Of a stretch of DNA of 64,000 nt, positions 48,532-57,844 are shown piece by piece (within the stretch, counting starts at the first letter, position 1; each line of letters opens with the position of its first letter). Position numbers and translations under genes: made by a program. Under the pieces are notes generated by a model. It was not told the origin of the DNA. It made no database searches and saw nothing but the letters and a program-made list of their open reading frames with translations. Source of the stretch: Methylobacillus caricis (lineage in GTDB: Bacteria; Pseudomonadota; Gammaproteobacteria; Burkholderiales; Methylophilaceae); the NCBI RefSeq assembly GCF_020532705.1, contig NZ_JAJAVD010000001.1:1178001-1242000 (forward strand), given 5' to 3'.

Positions 48532-49590
48532 CTATACCATCGGTAGAATATGAACCTTGCTGACATCGAGCTTGAAGGCAAGGGGTTGATCCAACTCGAA
48601 GTGATGATGGCTTGCGGCCTGGAGCTGGAATACTTCAGTACCGCCATCCACCCTGACAAACAGGCGCACAAGATTTCCCAGTCGCAAAATATTACTGACA
48701 AATCCATGCAGGGCGGCAATTTCATCCTGGGTGGTAATTTCCAGGGCATCCGTTGGCAACACCCACTCCAAGTAGCCTCCAGGCAAAACTGCTTGCTTGG
48801 TAGGCACCTTCAGCAAATGGCGCCCCAGCTTCAACGTTACCATCGCATTATCTTGAACCACGACTTCACTCCGAAATATATTGTGCAGGCCCACCAGCTC
48901 AGCCACCCGGCGGCTAACGGGTTGGCGAGTCACATTAGCAGGTGAGCCCACTTGCAAAATACGGCCATTGTCTATCAGCGCAACCCGGTCTGCCAGCATA
49001 CTGGCTTCGTTCAGGTCATGAGTCACCATGATGATAGGAATCTTCAGGCCAGCCTTAAGCTCGGCAAGCTGGACATAAAGGCTTTCACGAGTGATGCTGT
49101 CCAGGGCGGAAAATGGCTCGTCCAGTAGCAGGATGGACGGTTCTGCTGCCAACGCCCGTGCTAACGCCACTCGCTGTTGTTGTCCGCCCGACAGCTCAGC
49201 TGGTTTTCGCTTGGAATAATCAGACAGGTGGACTCTTTCCAGCCATTTCCGTGCCTGGCGGGTTTGTTCATGACGTGGGAGGTGGTGTAATCCTGCACAC
49301 ACATTGTCCAGCGCACTCATGTGCGGAAACAAGCCATAGTTTTGCGGCACATAACCCACGCGACGCTGTTGCGGGGCAAGGCGAACACGCTGGTCAAACC
49401 AAACATTGCTGCCCAGTTCAATAGAGCCGGACTGTGGGTATTGCAAACCGGCGATCAGCCGCAGTACGGTGGATTTTCCGCTACCGGAAGGGCCAAGCAG
49501 TGCAAGCAATTCACCCTCACCACACTGTAACTCTGCTTGTAGGGCAAAAGGTTGCTGCAGCGTGGCCTTGAGCCTCAGCTCATAGTTCAT
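48532..49590 (-). CDS. modC: Molybdate ABC transporter ATPase ModC
   Basis: 352 aa. Walker A GPSGSGKST (about residues 32-40), Q-loop YVPQNYGLFPHMSALDN, signature LSGGQQQRVALARALA, Walker B ILLLDEPFSALD, His switch MVTHDLNEA. The C-terminal region (about 225-352) holds the molybdate-type TOBE domains (SEVVVQDNAMVTLKLGRHLL). The ATG at 49590 has GGAGGG just upstream, and overlaps modB by 11 bp; the GTG at 49602 is an alternative. Confidence 0.87.
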   Translation of the reverse strand: MNYELRLKATLQQPFALQAELQCGEGELLALLGPSGSGKSTVLRLIAGLQYPQSGSIELGSNVWFDQRVRLAPQQRRVGYVPQNYGLFPHMSALDNVCAGLHHLPRHEQTRQARKWLERVHLSDYSKRKPAELSGGQQQRVALARALAAEPSILLLDEPFSALDSITRESLYVQLAELKAGLKIPIIMVTHDLNEASMLADRVALIDNGRILQVGSPANVTRQPVSRRVAELVGLHNIFRSEVVVQDNAMVTLKLGRHLLKVPTKQAVLPGGYLEWVLPTDALEITTQDEIAALHGFVSNILRLGNLVRLFVRVDGGTEVFQLQAASHHHFELDQPLAFKLDVSKVHILPMV

Positions 49591-50260
49591 GATACCCTCC
49601 ACGGCGCCCGAACTTTCTGGAAAGACTATTGGCCAGTGCCAGCACTACCACAGAGAATACCAGCAACATCAGCGACATATTGCCAGCTGCAGCAAAATCC
49701 AGAGCCTGTACACGGTCGTAAATACTGATGGCAATGGTCTTGGTCTCACCAGGCAGGCTACCTCCCACCATCAGGACTACGCCAAACTCCCCCAACGTAT
49801 GCGCAAAAGTCAGCACAATTGCAGTGACAATTCCTGGCCAGGCAAGGGGAAGCTCAACGGTAAACAGCATGCGCAAGGACGACATGCCGCAACAGGCAGC
49901 AGCATCCCGAACATCCTGGGGGATCGCCTCGAAGCCCCTTTGTATGGGTTGTACGGCAAAAGGAATATTGACAATGATGGAGGCGAGCAACAGGCCGGAA
50001 AAATGGAAGACCAGAAAGTGGCCGGTGGTCTGCATCAGCCATTGTCCCAGCCATGACTGGTTTCCCAGGCCTACCAGCAAGTAATACCCCACCACGGTAG
50101 GTGGCAATACCAAGGGCACAGCCAGCAGTGCTTCAGCTACAGGCTTGCCAACAAATCTACGGTAGGCAAGAAAACGCGCCGTGAATAATGCGACCGGTAT
50201 CAGTACAAGGATCGTCATGGCTCCCAGCTTGAGCGAGAGCCATAAAGCCGTCCAATCCAT
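49580..50260 (-). CDS. modB: Molybdate ABC transporter permease ModB
   Basis: 226 aa, five helices. WTALWLSLKLGAMTILVLIP at the start, AVPLVLPPTVVGYYLLVGLG, and the EAA loop DVRDAAACCGMSSLRMLFTV with AHTLGEFGVVLMVGGSLPGE are ModB hallmarks. Its ATG overlaps the modA stop by one base. Confidence 0.88.
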   Translation of the reverse strand: MDWTALWLSLKLGAMTILVLIPVALFTARFLAYRRFVGKPVAEALLAVPLVLPPTVVGYYLLVGLGNQSWLGQWLMQTTGHFLVFHFSGLLLASIIVNIPFAVQPIQRGFEAIPQDVRDAAACCGMSSLRMLFTVELPLAWPGIVTAIVLTFAHTLGEFGVVLMVGGSLPGETKTIAISIYDRVQALDFAAAGNMSLMLLVFSVVVLALANSLSRKFGRRGGYHEL

Positions 50261-51039
50261 TAATTGGCTTCACCAGGCAAGACAAAGCCATAGCGACGGA
50301 AGATTTCCCTGGCGGCAGGTTGCTGTAGATAGTCATAAAAAGCCTTGGCTGTACTGTCTGCATTCTTGAGCAATACCATGCGCTGCTTTTGCGGGCTATG
50401 CCAGCTTTCTGGGATCTCGGCATAATTCACGGTGTTGATGACCTGCGGTGACTTGACTAAGGAAAGCGCCACAATACCACCATCGGTGGAGCCGCTGGTG
50501 GCAAACTGGGCAGCCTGCGAGACATTCTCACCCAGTACCAATTTGGACTGAATATCTTCCCAAAGGCCCGCATGCTTCAATACTTCCACTGCACGGCGGC
50601 CATAAGGCGCATGCTCAGGATTGGCAATAGCAAAGCGTTGAAGCTTGCCGCTCTTGAGTGCGGCAGCCAGCCCTTTCAGTTCACTATCCACTTGCAGGGA
50701 AGCATTTTTAGGCGTCACGATGACCAGGTGGCCGGTAGCGTACAATACGCCTTCATCCTTGGTCAGGCCGGCAGTAGAAAGCTTGAGCACATAGTCTTCG
50801 TCTGCCGAGAGAAACAACTGGAAGGGGGCACCATTCACAATCTGTGTTGTAATGGCGCCGGATGCGCCATAAGTCACAGCCAGCTTTTCACCAGATTGCT
50901 GCTCGAATGATTTGGATAGCTCCTCCAGTACAAACTTGAGATCTGCAGCGGCTGCAATATTCGTAGGTGCTGCCTGAGCCACTGCTGTGAACAACACGAG
51001 TAACAAGGGGGCCAGAATGCGTGAAAAAGCGAATTTCAT
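50260..51039 (-). CDS. modA: Molybdate-binding periplasmic protein ModA
   Basis: 259 aa with a signal peptide (cleavage after AVAQA, about residue 23). NIAAAADLKFVLEELSKSFE and GASGAITTQIVNGAPFQLFL, then SADEDYV carry the oxyanion-binding serines typical of ModA. AIANPEHAPYGRRAVEVLKH is also conserved. It delivers molybdate (or tungstate) to ModBC. MsrP in this window uses molybdenum. Confidence 0.87.
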   Translation of the reverse strand: MKFAFSRILAPLLLVLFTAVAQAAPTNIAAAADLKFVLEELSKSFEQQSGEKLAVTYGASGAITTQIVNGAPFQLFLSADEDYVLKLSTAGLTKDEGVLYATGHLVIVTPKNASLQVDSELKGLAAALKSGKLQRFAIANPEHAPYGRRAVEVLKHAGLWEDIQSKLVLGENVSQAAQFATSGSTDGGIVALSLVKSPQVINTVNYAEIPESWHSPQKQRMVLLKNADSTAKAFYDYLQQPAAREIFRRYGFVLPGEAN

Positions 51040-51116
51040 ATACGTTCTTTCGGAGGTTAAGTAGATTTTAAGTTAAGTGGGATTGAATAGAAGTAAGTAA
51101 AAGCATTATCTCCATA

Positions 51117-51138
51117 CAAATATAACGAAATTATATAG
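51117..51138 (-). promoter_or_regulatory. Possible mod promoter/ModE-like operator
   Basis: Read on the - strand the modA leader has CTATATAATTTCGTTATATT. It contains a TATAAT -10 and TATAT/ATATA half-sites that recall ModE operators, but the spacing is off consensus and the -35 is poor. Confidence 0.25.
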
Positions 51139-51160
51139 ACCGCGCCACCAAAATAGAATC

Positions 51161-53113
51161 ATGTCTCAACAAACAACTCCACCCCCCAATACAGCAGGTT
51201 TGCAGTGGCAAGATGGCCAGCCCTACTCTACCCTGTATGGTGACGTCTACTTTTCGCGTGCCAGCGGGCTGGAAGAAACCCGCCATGTTTTCCTGCAGCA
51301 CAATCAACTGGCAGAACGCTGGCAGTCCATGCAGGCAAACAGTTTTACGATTGCTGAAACCGGTTTTGGCACTGGACTCAATTTTCTCTGTGCATGGCAG
51401 CTATGGCGTCATCAAGCACCGGATAATGCCCGGCTCCATTTCGTCAGTACTGAAAAATATCCATTATCACGCGCTGATCTTGCCCAGGCATTGGCACTGT
51501 GGCCTGAACTGGATCAGCTCGCCCAGGCATTACTGGCGCAGTATCAGCAATTGGCGCCAGGCTGGCACCGCCTGGTGTTTGATCAGGGCCGTGTCAGCCT
51601 GACTTTACTGATTGGTGACTTGCTAGACACGCTGCCAGCATTACGCGCCAGGGTAGACGCATGGTTTCTGGATGGATTCTCCCCGGCCAAGAACCCGGAC
51701 ATGTGGCAGCCAGTCTTGTTTGAGCTGATGGCAAGCCTTTCGCACCAACACACTACTTTTTCCACATTCACCAGCGCAGGATCGGTCAAGCGTGGATTGC
51801 AGGCTGCCGGGTTTGAAGTTGGCAAGGTAGCCGGGCATGGCAAGAAGCGTGAGATGCTGTGCGGCAGGTTTACACAGGGAACCAAACCAAGCTCCTTGCC
51901 TGCCGGCAAGGCGATTGTGGTTGGAGGCGGCATTGCAGGTACCTCAAGCAGCCGCGCCCTGGCTGATCGTGGCTGGCAGGTGACCCTGATAGAGCAGCAT
52001 GCCGGCTTGGCCCAGGAGGCATCGGGCAATCCACTCGGAGTGCTCTACCCCAAGCTTGCACGCAAGGATGTTCCCTTGGGCCGTTTGTCCCTGGCCGGTT
52101 ATTTATATAGCCTGCGACTGCTGCAACAATTAGAGATAAGCCCTGACGATCATGCTCGCTGTGGCATGTTGCAACTGGGCTATGATGCCGATGAACTGGA
52201 GCGCTGCCATGCGATTGCTGCACGCAAATTCCCGGCGGATTTACTCTGCATGGTTGATAAAGGGCAGGCCAGCAAGCTGGCGGGCGTTCCCCTGGAATAT
52301 GAGGCAATGTTCTTCCCGGAGGCTGGCTGGGTAAGGCCAGCCGCGTTTTGCCGTGCGCTGGCTCAACATCCTGGCATCGAACTGGTAACGGGAACCCGGG
52401 CCACGCAGTTAAAACGTGCTGGTGAACTTTGGCAGTTCTGGGATCAGGATAATTTGCTGGCAGAAGCGCCCCTGGTAATTATTGCCAATGCCAACCAGGC
52501 AGCCAGTTTTTTCCAGGCAGCCCACTTGCCGCTAGAGCCGGTGCGCGGGCAAATCACCCAGCTCAAACAGGCAGGCATCAGCCGACATCTGCATACTCTG
52601 CTCTGCACAGATGGCTATATCAGCCCATCAGTACATGGCGAGCATTGCCTGGGCGCTACGTTTTCCCCGGCTGATACCGGGCTGGATATACGTCAGGCCG
52701 ATCATGCGCAAAACCTGGCCATGCTCCAGCGCATATCCCCTGCCCTGTACGAGGCCTTGTCAGTTCAAACACCTGCTGAAGGGCGTGCAGCCCTGCGCTG
52801 TACCACTATGGACTATTTACCCATGGCTGGCCCGTTGCTGGATCACCAGGCATTGGCAATAAAACCGCCGCGCCATACTGCCAATCCCGCCACCCTGCCC
52901 TGGCTGCAGGGGCTCTATGTCAATATCGGCCATGGATCAAAAGGCCTCACCACTGCGCCTTTGGCAGCAGAGATGCTTGCCAGCGCCATCTCTGGCGAAC
53001 CTGCGCCAGTAGATGCTGGCCTCCTGGCTGCATTGGATCCTAACCGTTTCTTGCTGCGAACCCTGGGGCTGAAACGGCTGGTTCATGGTCTTGCCAGCCA
53101 TCCATCAATGTGA
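51161..53113 (+). CDS. mnmC: tRNA 5-methylaminomethyl-2-thiouridine biosynthesis bifunctional protein MnmC
   Basis: 650 aa, the full two-domain length. The N-terminal methyltransferase part has FTIAETGFGTGLNFLCAWQL and the DAWFLDGFSPAKNPDMW catalytic segment. The C-terminal FAD oxidoreductase part starts at about residue 245 with KAIVVGGGIAGTSSSRALAD and ends with LYVNIGHGSKGLTTAPLAAE. It completes mnm5s2U at the wobble position of tRNAs for Lys, Glu and Gln; tRNA-Glu(UUC) in this window is a substrate type. Confidence 0.92.
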   Translation: MSQQTTPPPNTAGLQWQDGQPYSTLYGDVYFSRASGLEETRHVFLQHNQLAERWQSMQANSFTIAETGFGTGLNFLCAWQLWRHQAPDNARLHFVSTEKYPLSRADLAQALALWPELDQLAQALLAQYQQLAPGWHRLVFDQGRVSLTLLIGDLLDTLPALRARVDAWFLDGFSPAKNPDMWQPVLFELMASLSHQHTTFSTFTSAGSVKRGLQAAGFEVGKVAGHGKKREMLCGRFTQGTKPSSLPAGKAIVVGGGIAGTSSSRALADRGWQVTLIEQHAGLAQEASGNPLGVLYPKLARKDVPLGRLSLAGYLYSLRLLQQLEISPDDHARCGMLQLGYDADELERCHAIAARKFPADLLCMVDKGQASKLAGVPLEYEAMFFPEAGWVRPAAFCRALAQHPGIELVTGTRATQLKRAGELWQFWDQDNLLAEAPLVIIANANQAASFFQAAHLPLEPVRGQITQLKQAGISRHLHTLLCTDGYISPSVHGEHCLGATFSPADTGLDIRQADHAQNLAMLQRISPALYEALSVQTPAEGRAALRCTTMDYLPMAGPLLDHQALAIKPPRHTANPATLPWLQGLYVNIGHGSKGLTTAPLAAEMLASAISGEPAPVDAGLLAALDPNRFLLRTLGLKRLVHGLASHPSM

Positions 53114-53136
53114 CTGGGTATGGTTTAATTCAGGTT

Positions 53137-55233
53137 ATGAATCCCGATCAACTCCTACACTCCGCCGTCAATGCGCATCGCAATGGACGGCTGCCAGAGG
53201 CAGAAACCCAATATCGCCAGTTACTTTCCATGCAGCCCAGGCATGCCGATGCCTTGCATCTGCTTGGTATACTCTGCCACCAGTCACGCCGGCACCAGGA
53301 AGCTGTCAGCCTGATTGAACGCGCACTGGCCATCACCCCGCGCAACCCAGACTTTCACAACAACCTGGGACTGGCACTACAGGCTTGTGGGCGAATTGAT
53401 GACGCCATCAGCCATTTCAATCGCGGGCTCGACATCTCGCCTGAAGATACAGACCTGCTTGGCAATCTTGCCTCAGCCTGCCATGCGGCAGGCCAACTGC
53501 AGGAAGCCATTTCAAGCTATAAAAAATTACTGCATATCAATCCGCAAGATCAGGACACTATCGCTGCCTTGAGCCACGCGCTGCAAGCACTAGGCAATCA
53601 GCAGCAACAGCATGGGCACTATGCCGCAGCGGAAAAAGCCTATCAGGAAGCTATAGCCATAGAGCCACAAAATGCTGCCCTACATTACAACCTGGGCAAT
53701 GCCCAGCGAGAACTAGGCAAACCTGCCGAAGCCGCTGCCAGCTATCAGCGTTCGATCGAACTATCCCCGCACGATGCCGACAGTCACAACAACCTGGGCA
53801 ACGTACTGCGAGAACTGAGACAGTTGGAACAAGCCATGGCCTGCTACCAGCGTGCGCTGGAACTCAATCCTGCGCTGTACCATGCAAAAGTGCATCTGGT
53901 ACACCAGAAGCAACATGCCTGCGATTGGCAGGATATTGAAAAGGACATCCTGCAAATTCGGGAATGGGTCTCCACAACACCGCAAGCCCAGATTTCACCT
54001 TTTGCCTTCCTCGCAATGCCGGAAACCACGGCAGCAGAACAAAAGCAGTGTGCCATGAACTGGACCAGCAACCGTTATGCCAAGCTCATGCATGAGCCTT
54101 CACTTGTTCAAAAAGGGGTAACGCGCCGGATTGGCCCGGGCAATAAACTGCGCATTGCCTATCTTTCGGGAGATTTCCGCCTGCATCCGCTCGCCTCTCT
54201 TGTCACGGAAATGCTGGAGCTGCATGATAGAGCAAGGCTTGAGGTCTATGCCTACTCATATGCCATCAATGATCAAACACCGGAACGTCAGCGCCTTGAA
54301 CAAGCCGTTGATCACTTTGTCGATATACTGCCACTCTCCATGCATGAAGCGGCCCAGAACATACATGCGGACCAGATAGATCTTCTGGTAGACCTGACAG
54401 GCTATACTCAGGGCAGTCGCACCGGCATTCTGGCGTTACGCCCTGCTCCCATTCAGGCGGCATGGCTAGGATTTCCCGGGACGATGGGGGCGCCGTTTAT
54501 CGACTATATCATCAGCGATGCCTTTATTACCCCGCCGGAACAAGCCGCACATTACAGTGAACAACTGGCCTTGCTGCCTCACGCTTACCAGCCCAATGAT
54601 CGTCACCGGCCTGTTGCAGCTGCACCATCCCGCAATGAATATGGATTGCCAAATAACAGTTTTGTCTTTTGCTGCTTCAACCAGAGCTTCAAGATCGTGC
54701 CGCAAGTATTTGCCAGCTGGATGCGCATCTTGCAGGCAATCCCGGAAAGCATATTGTGGCTGCTGGAGTGTAACTCCATCGCCAAGGCAAACCTGCAGCA
54801 GGAAGCTCAAAGGCAGGGAATCGATCCAGCGCGACTGGTCTTCGCCCAGCGTATTCCCATGGATCAGCACCTCGCACGGCACAAGCTGGCAGACCTGTTT
54901 CTGGATACCGCGCCCTACAATGCCCACACCACAGCCAGTGATGCCTTGTGGATGGGCCTCCCCCTGGTCACATGTTCTGGCAATACCTTCGCCAGCCGTG
55001 TGGCAGGAAGCCTGCTTCAGGCCGTTGGTCTGAACGAACTTATTACGCGCAACCTTACAGATTACGAGGCGCTTGCCATCAAGCTGGCAAATGACCCTGT
55101 CCTGCTCGGCACCTACAAGCAGCATTTACAAGCGCCCTCTCAAACTGCCTTGTTTGATACCGCTGGCTTTACCCGGGAAATCGAAGCGCTCTACTTCAAA
55201 CTGCAGGCATTGCCTCTGCTTCAAGCAAGTTAG
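53137..55233 (+). CDS. TPR/O-GlcNAc-transferase-like glycosyltransferase (GT41)
   Basis: 698 aa. About seven N-terminal tetratricopeptide repeats (residues 5-240; e.g. NPDFHNNLGLALQACGRIDD) are followed by a GT41 catalytic domain: YLSGDFRLHPLASLVTEMLE, then LVDLTGYTQGSRTGILALRP, APIQAAWLGFPGTMGAPFID and DLFLDTAPYNAHTTASDALW. It resembles SPINDLY/OGT. Bacterial members modify surface proteins or work in polysaccharide export; the acceptor here is unknown. The ATG at 53137 is chosen; the frame is open from 53110. Its 3' end overlaps the convergent GGDEF-EAL gene by 38 bp. Confidence 0.85.
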   Translation: MNPDQLLHSAVNAHRNGRLPEAETQYRQLLSMQPRHADALHLLGILCHQSRRHQEAVSLIERALAITPRNPDFHNNLGLALQACGRIDDAISHFNRGLDISPEDTDLLGNLASACHAAGQLQEAISSYKKLLHINPQDQDTIAALSHALQALGNQQQQHGHYAAAEKAYQEAIAIEPQNAALHYNLGNAQRELGKPAEAAASYQRSIELSPHDADSHNNLGNVLRELRQLEQAMACYQRALELNPALYHAKVHLVHQKQHACDWQDIEKDILQIREWVSTTPQAQISPFAFLAMPETTAAEQKQCAMNWTSNRYAKLMHEPSLVQKGVTRRIGPGNKLRIAYLSGDFRLHPLASLVTEMLELHDRARLEVYAYSYAINDQTPERQRLEQAVDHFVDILPLSMHEAAQNIHADQIDLLVDLTGYTQGSRTGILALRPAPIQAAWLGFPGTMGAPFIDYIISDAFITPPEQAAHYSEQLALLPHAYQPNDRHRPVAAAPSRNEYGLPNNSFVFCCFNQSFKIVPQVFASWMRILQAIPESILWLLECNSIAKANLQQEAQRQGIDPARLVFAQRIPMDQHLARHKLADLFLDTAPYNAHTTASDALWMGLPLVTCSGNTFASRVAGSLLQAVGLNELITRNLTDYEALAIKLANDPVLLGTYKQHLQAPSQTALFDTAGFTREIEALYFKLQALPLLQAS

Positions 55234-57550
55234 CTGTGGCCTGCTGGGTCTCGTTCGGCAAACTGCTCAGCATGGCCATGGCGGCAATATTGATATCGGC
55301 CACCAGGATGCTGCTCATGGCTCCTTCCAGGTCAAACACAGGGACAGACACCGTCAGGCAGAAGTCCTCAGTAGCGATTGAAAGATAGATGCTTGAAATA
55401 TAAGGGTTCTTCGAGTTGTTGACCGCACTATAGTATGCCTGCAGGCTGCGGTCAGCCCCAGCTCCCCCTGCCTTGATCTTGCCGTACATATTGGGGTTGA
55501 TCCAGTTGGCATATCGCTGGCTGCCGTCAATATTCAGTTCGAACACCACTTCAAAAAACGGATAATCGGCAAAACAGCCATCCAGGCAATGCGCATCCTG
55601 AGACCTTGGGAGGGTTTGCAGCATCTTGAGGGCATTGAGCGCGCGCGACTGCCAGTCCGAATATTCCTCGCTACGCGGCAACACCAGCCTGGGCGGATTG
55701 GACTCCACCACCACGATGCTGCCTATATTTGACTTGCCGATCTTCTTCAATGACGCGGCACGCTCTGCGGCTGCCACACTGTTGGAGATACGCCCTTGTG
55801 TGCCATTGACAACGGCAATCGATACACTCGCAACAGGGTGGTCCTTGCCATCCTCCGTTGTGAAAAAGCCGCGTTCCAGATCGCTGCTATCGTAAAGATG
55901 GACTGCAAGCGCCTGGAAGTGGCTGATAACCTTGAGCAGTACATCAACCAGGTGATGGTCTTCGTGGTCGAGAATCAGGACAAAATCGTCACCGCCAATA
56001 TGCCCGACCAGCGTCCCGGTCTGATTATGGAACTCCTGCCGCACGATTTCAGATAGCAGCCGGATCATGGCGTCGCCACGTATGAATCCGTAACGATCGT
56101 TATATGCCTTGAAGTGGTCAAGATCAATGTAGACCAACTGGGTAGAGGGATTGTTGCGTAAACTCACATCCAGCGACTGGCGTAAAGTAGGGCCAGTGGT
56201 CAACTGGCTTAACGGGTGCAGATTGCCGGAACTGGTCTTGCGGTTAATGATCTGCGACATGATCTCCAAGGGATGGATGATACCAACATATACACCATCA
56301 TCGCTCACCATGATCCACGGCTCAATCTCACCACGCTCGAGATAAAGCCCTCGCGCCAGTTGTGAGGAAGGCATGCGTGAGGTAATCATGCGAGGCAGGG
56401 CATCGCAGTAGTTGCCCAACGCATCATTGCGATGAGTAAACACCTTTCCGCGCTTGAGCAAGCCAATCGGGCGCAAATTATCCAGCACCACCGCGCAGGC
56501 AATATCAGGGTTATCAATGAAAATCTGCCTCGCCTGGTCTATTGGCGTATTCACCTCTATCGTAATACCTCGACTAACAAACTCGTTGAGGCGAAATTCA
56601 TCCGGTATCGGTGAGCGATGGGATTCATCACGCATGGGCAGCGCAGTCACCGTTTTGGCAGGACTCACTGTCGGTTTTGCAAAATAATAGCCTTGTGCGT
56701 ACACCAGCCCAAGATCCTGACAGTAAGTGATATCCTCAACCCGCTCCAGTCCTTCGGCCACGATTGTGCATCCAAGCCTCTGCGCCATGGAGATAATGGC
56801 TTCGAGCAATACAGTACGGACACGGCTACCCTGGGCTTCATGCACGATGGTACGGTCTATCTTGATAAAATCCGCCCTGACCACTGCGAGAGTGCTCAAG
56901 CCATTGAATCCTGAACCCATGTCATCAAGCGCTATCCTCAAGCCCTCCATGCGGATCGCATCACAATGCTTGGCCAGCAGCTCGGGAGAAACATCCTCGC
57001 TTTCCACAATCTCCACCACCACATCGCGCTGCTCTATCCCATGCCGATCAAGCGCCGCCAGCATCAGGTCCAGCCAATCGTTGCGCATAATGGTCTGTGG
57101 CAACACATTGATGAAAAGAGGTGTTCCATGCGGAATGGCATCAGCCTTGCCCGCCAGCGCCAGATTCTGGCACACCATATCCAGTTCAACTTCGCGGCTG
57201 ACTTGGCGCGCCAGCCGGAATGCCTCCTCCCCATTCAGAAGGTTGCCGCTGGGATCCTGCAGGCGGCATAGCGCCTCATAGCCAAAGATCTTGCCATTCT
57301 GCGTAAAATCGACAATCGGTTGAAAATGCATCTGGACATGCTTGCTCAAGTCATCCAGCAACCAGGGATGGCGCATGCGGGCATAAAATGTATTGAACGG
57401 CATGATGTTCGCCATCCAGACAGAGATATCCATCTCCCCTTCCGGCAAGTACCAGACATAAGACTCATCAAGCACTGGCTCGGGGATTTCCTCCGCCAGC
57501 TGGTTCAAAGTCATCAGTAGCTCATGGTCATCCTTGCAGGGATAAGTCAT
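55196..57550 (-). CDS. EAL-CBS-GGDEF signalling protein
   Basis: 784 aa from the ATG at 57550 (an upstream ATG at 57634 adds 28 residues). Order: N-terminal EAL phosphodiesterase domain (FGYEALCRL; VVEIVESEDV; DDMGSGFNGLSTL; FIKIDR; VAEGLERVE), a CBS-like pair (about 315-450), a GGDEF domain (VYIDLDHFKAYNDRYGFIRG, active site GGDDF) and a C-terminal region (VFELNIDGSQRYANWINPNM, LTVSVPVFDLEGAMSSILVA) resembling a Cache-type sensor. Both catalytic cores look near-intact, so it may make and break c-di-GMP. Without membrane helices it acts in the cytoplasm. Confidence 0.82.
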   Translation of the reverse strand: MTYPCKDDHELLMTLNQLAEEIPEPVLDESYVWYLPEGEMDISVWMANIMPFNTFYARMRHPWLLDDLSKHVQMHFQPIVDFTQNGKIFGYEALCRLQDPSGNLLNGEEAFRLARQVSREVELDMVCQNLALAGKADAIPHGTPLFINVLPQTIMRNDWLDLMLAALDRHGIEQRDVVVEIVESEDVSPELLAKHCDAIRMEGLRIALDDMGSGFNGLSTLAVVRADFIKIDRTIVHEAQGSRVRTVLLEAIISMAQRLGCTIVAEGLERVEDITYCQDLGLVYAQGYYFAKPTVSPAKTVTALPMRDESHRSPIPDEFRLNEFVSRGITIEVNTPIDQARQIFIDNPDIACAVVLDNLRPIGLLKRGKVFTHRNDALGNYCDALPRMITSRMPSSQLARGLYLERGEIEPWIMVSDDGVYVGIIHPLEIMSQIINRKTSSGNLHPLSQLTTGPTLRQSLDVSLRNNPSTQLVYIDLDHFKAYNDRYGFIRGDAMIRLLSEIVRQEFHNQTGTLVGHIGGDDFVLILDHEDHHLVDVLLKVISHFQALAVHLYDSSDLERGFFTTEDGKDHPVASVSIAVVNGTQGRISNSVAAAERAASLKKIGKSNIGSIVVVESNPPRLVLPRSEEYSDWQSRALNALKMLQTLPRSQDAHCLDGCFADYPFFEVVFELNIDGSQRYANWINPNMYGKIKAGGAGADRSLQAYYSAVNNSKNPYISSIYLSIATEDFCLTVSVPVFDLEGAMSSILVADINIAAMAMLSSLPNETQQATANLLEAEAMPAV

Positions 57551-57844
57551 GACGGAGTCCTGGGACGCGAAGCCAGGCTCCCGCAGATTATTGTGCTGCA
57601 GGGATCGGTTTGGCGTTTTAATATAAAGCAGCATGTCGGCACAATAAACAGTAGTGAATATTGTGCAGGTTGATGCAAGCCTTATGCCATGTTCAATTTA
57701 CGGGCACAAGGGCTTTCATGACTAACCATGCCTTAAGTTGGTGCGCAGGATGGAAACAACCGCAACAGGCGCACCAGCATGAAGCTGGCAGCTTATGCCT
57801 GGCGTTATGGTAAAGTAGGCTCAAATAAAAATCAGGGATGCTTC

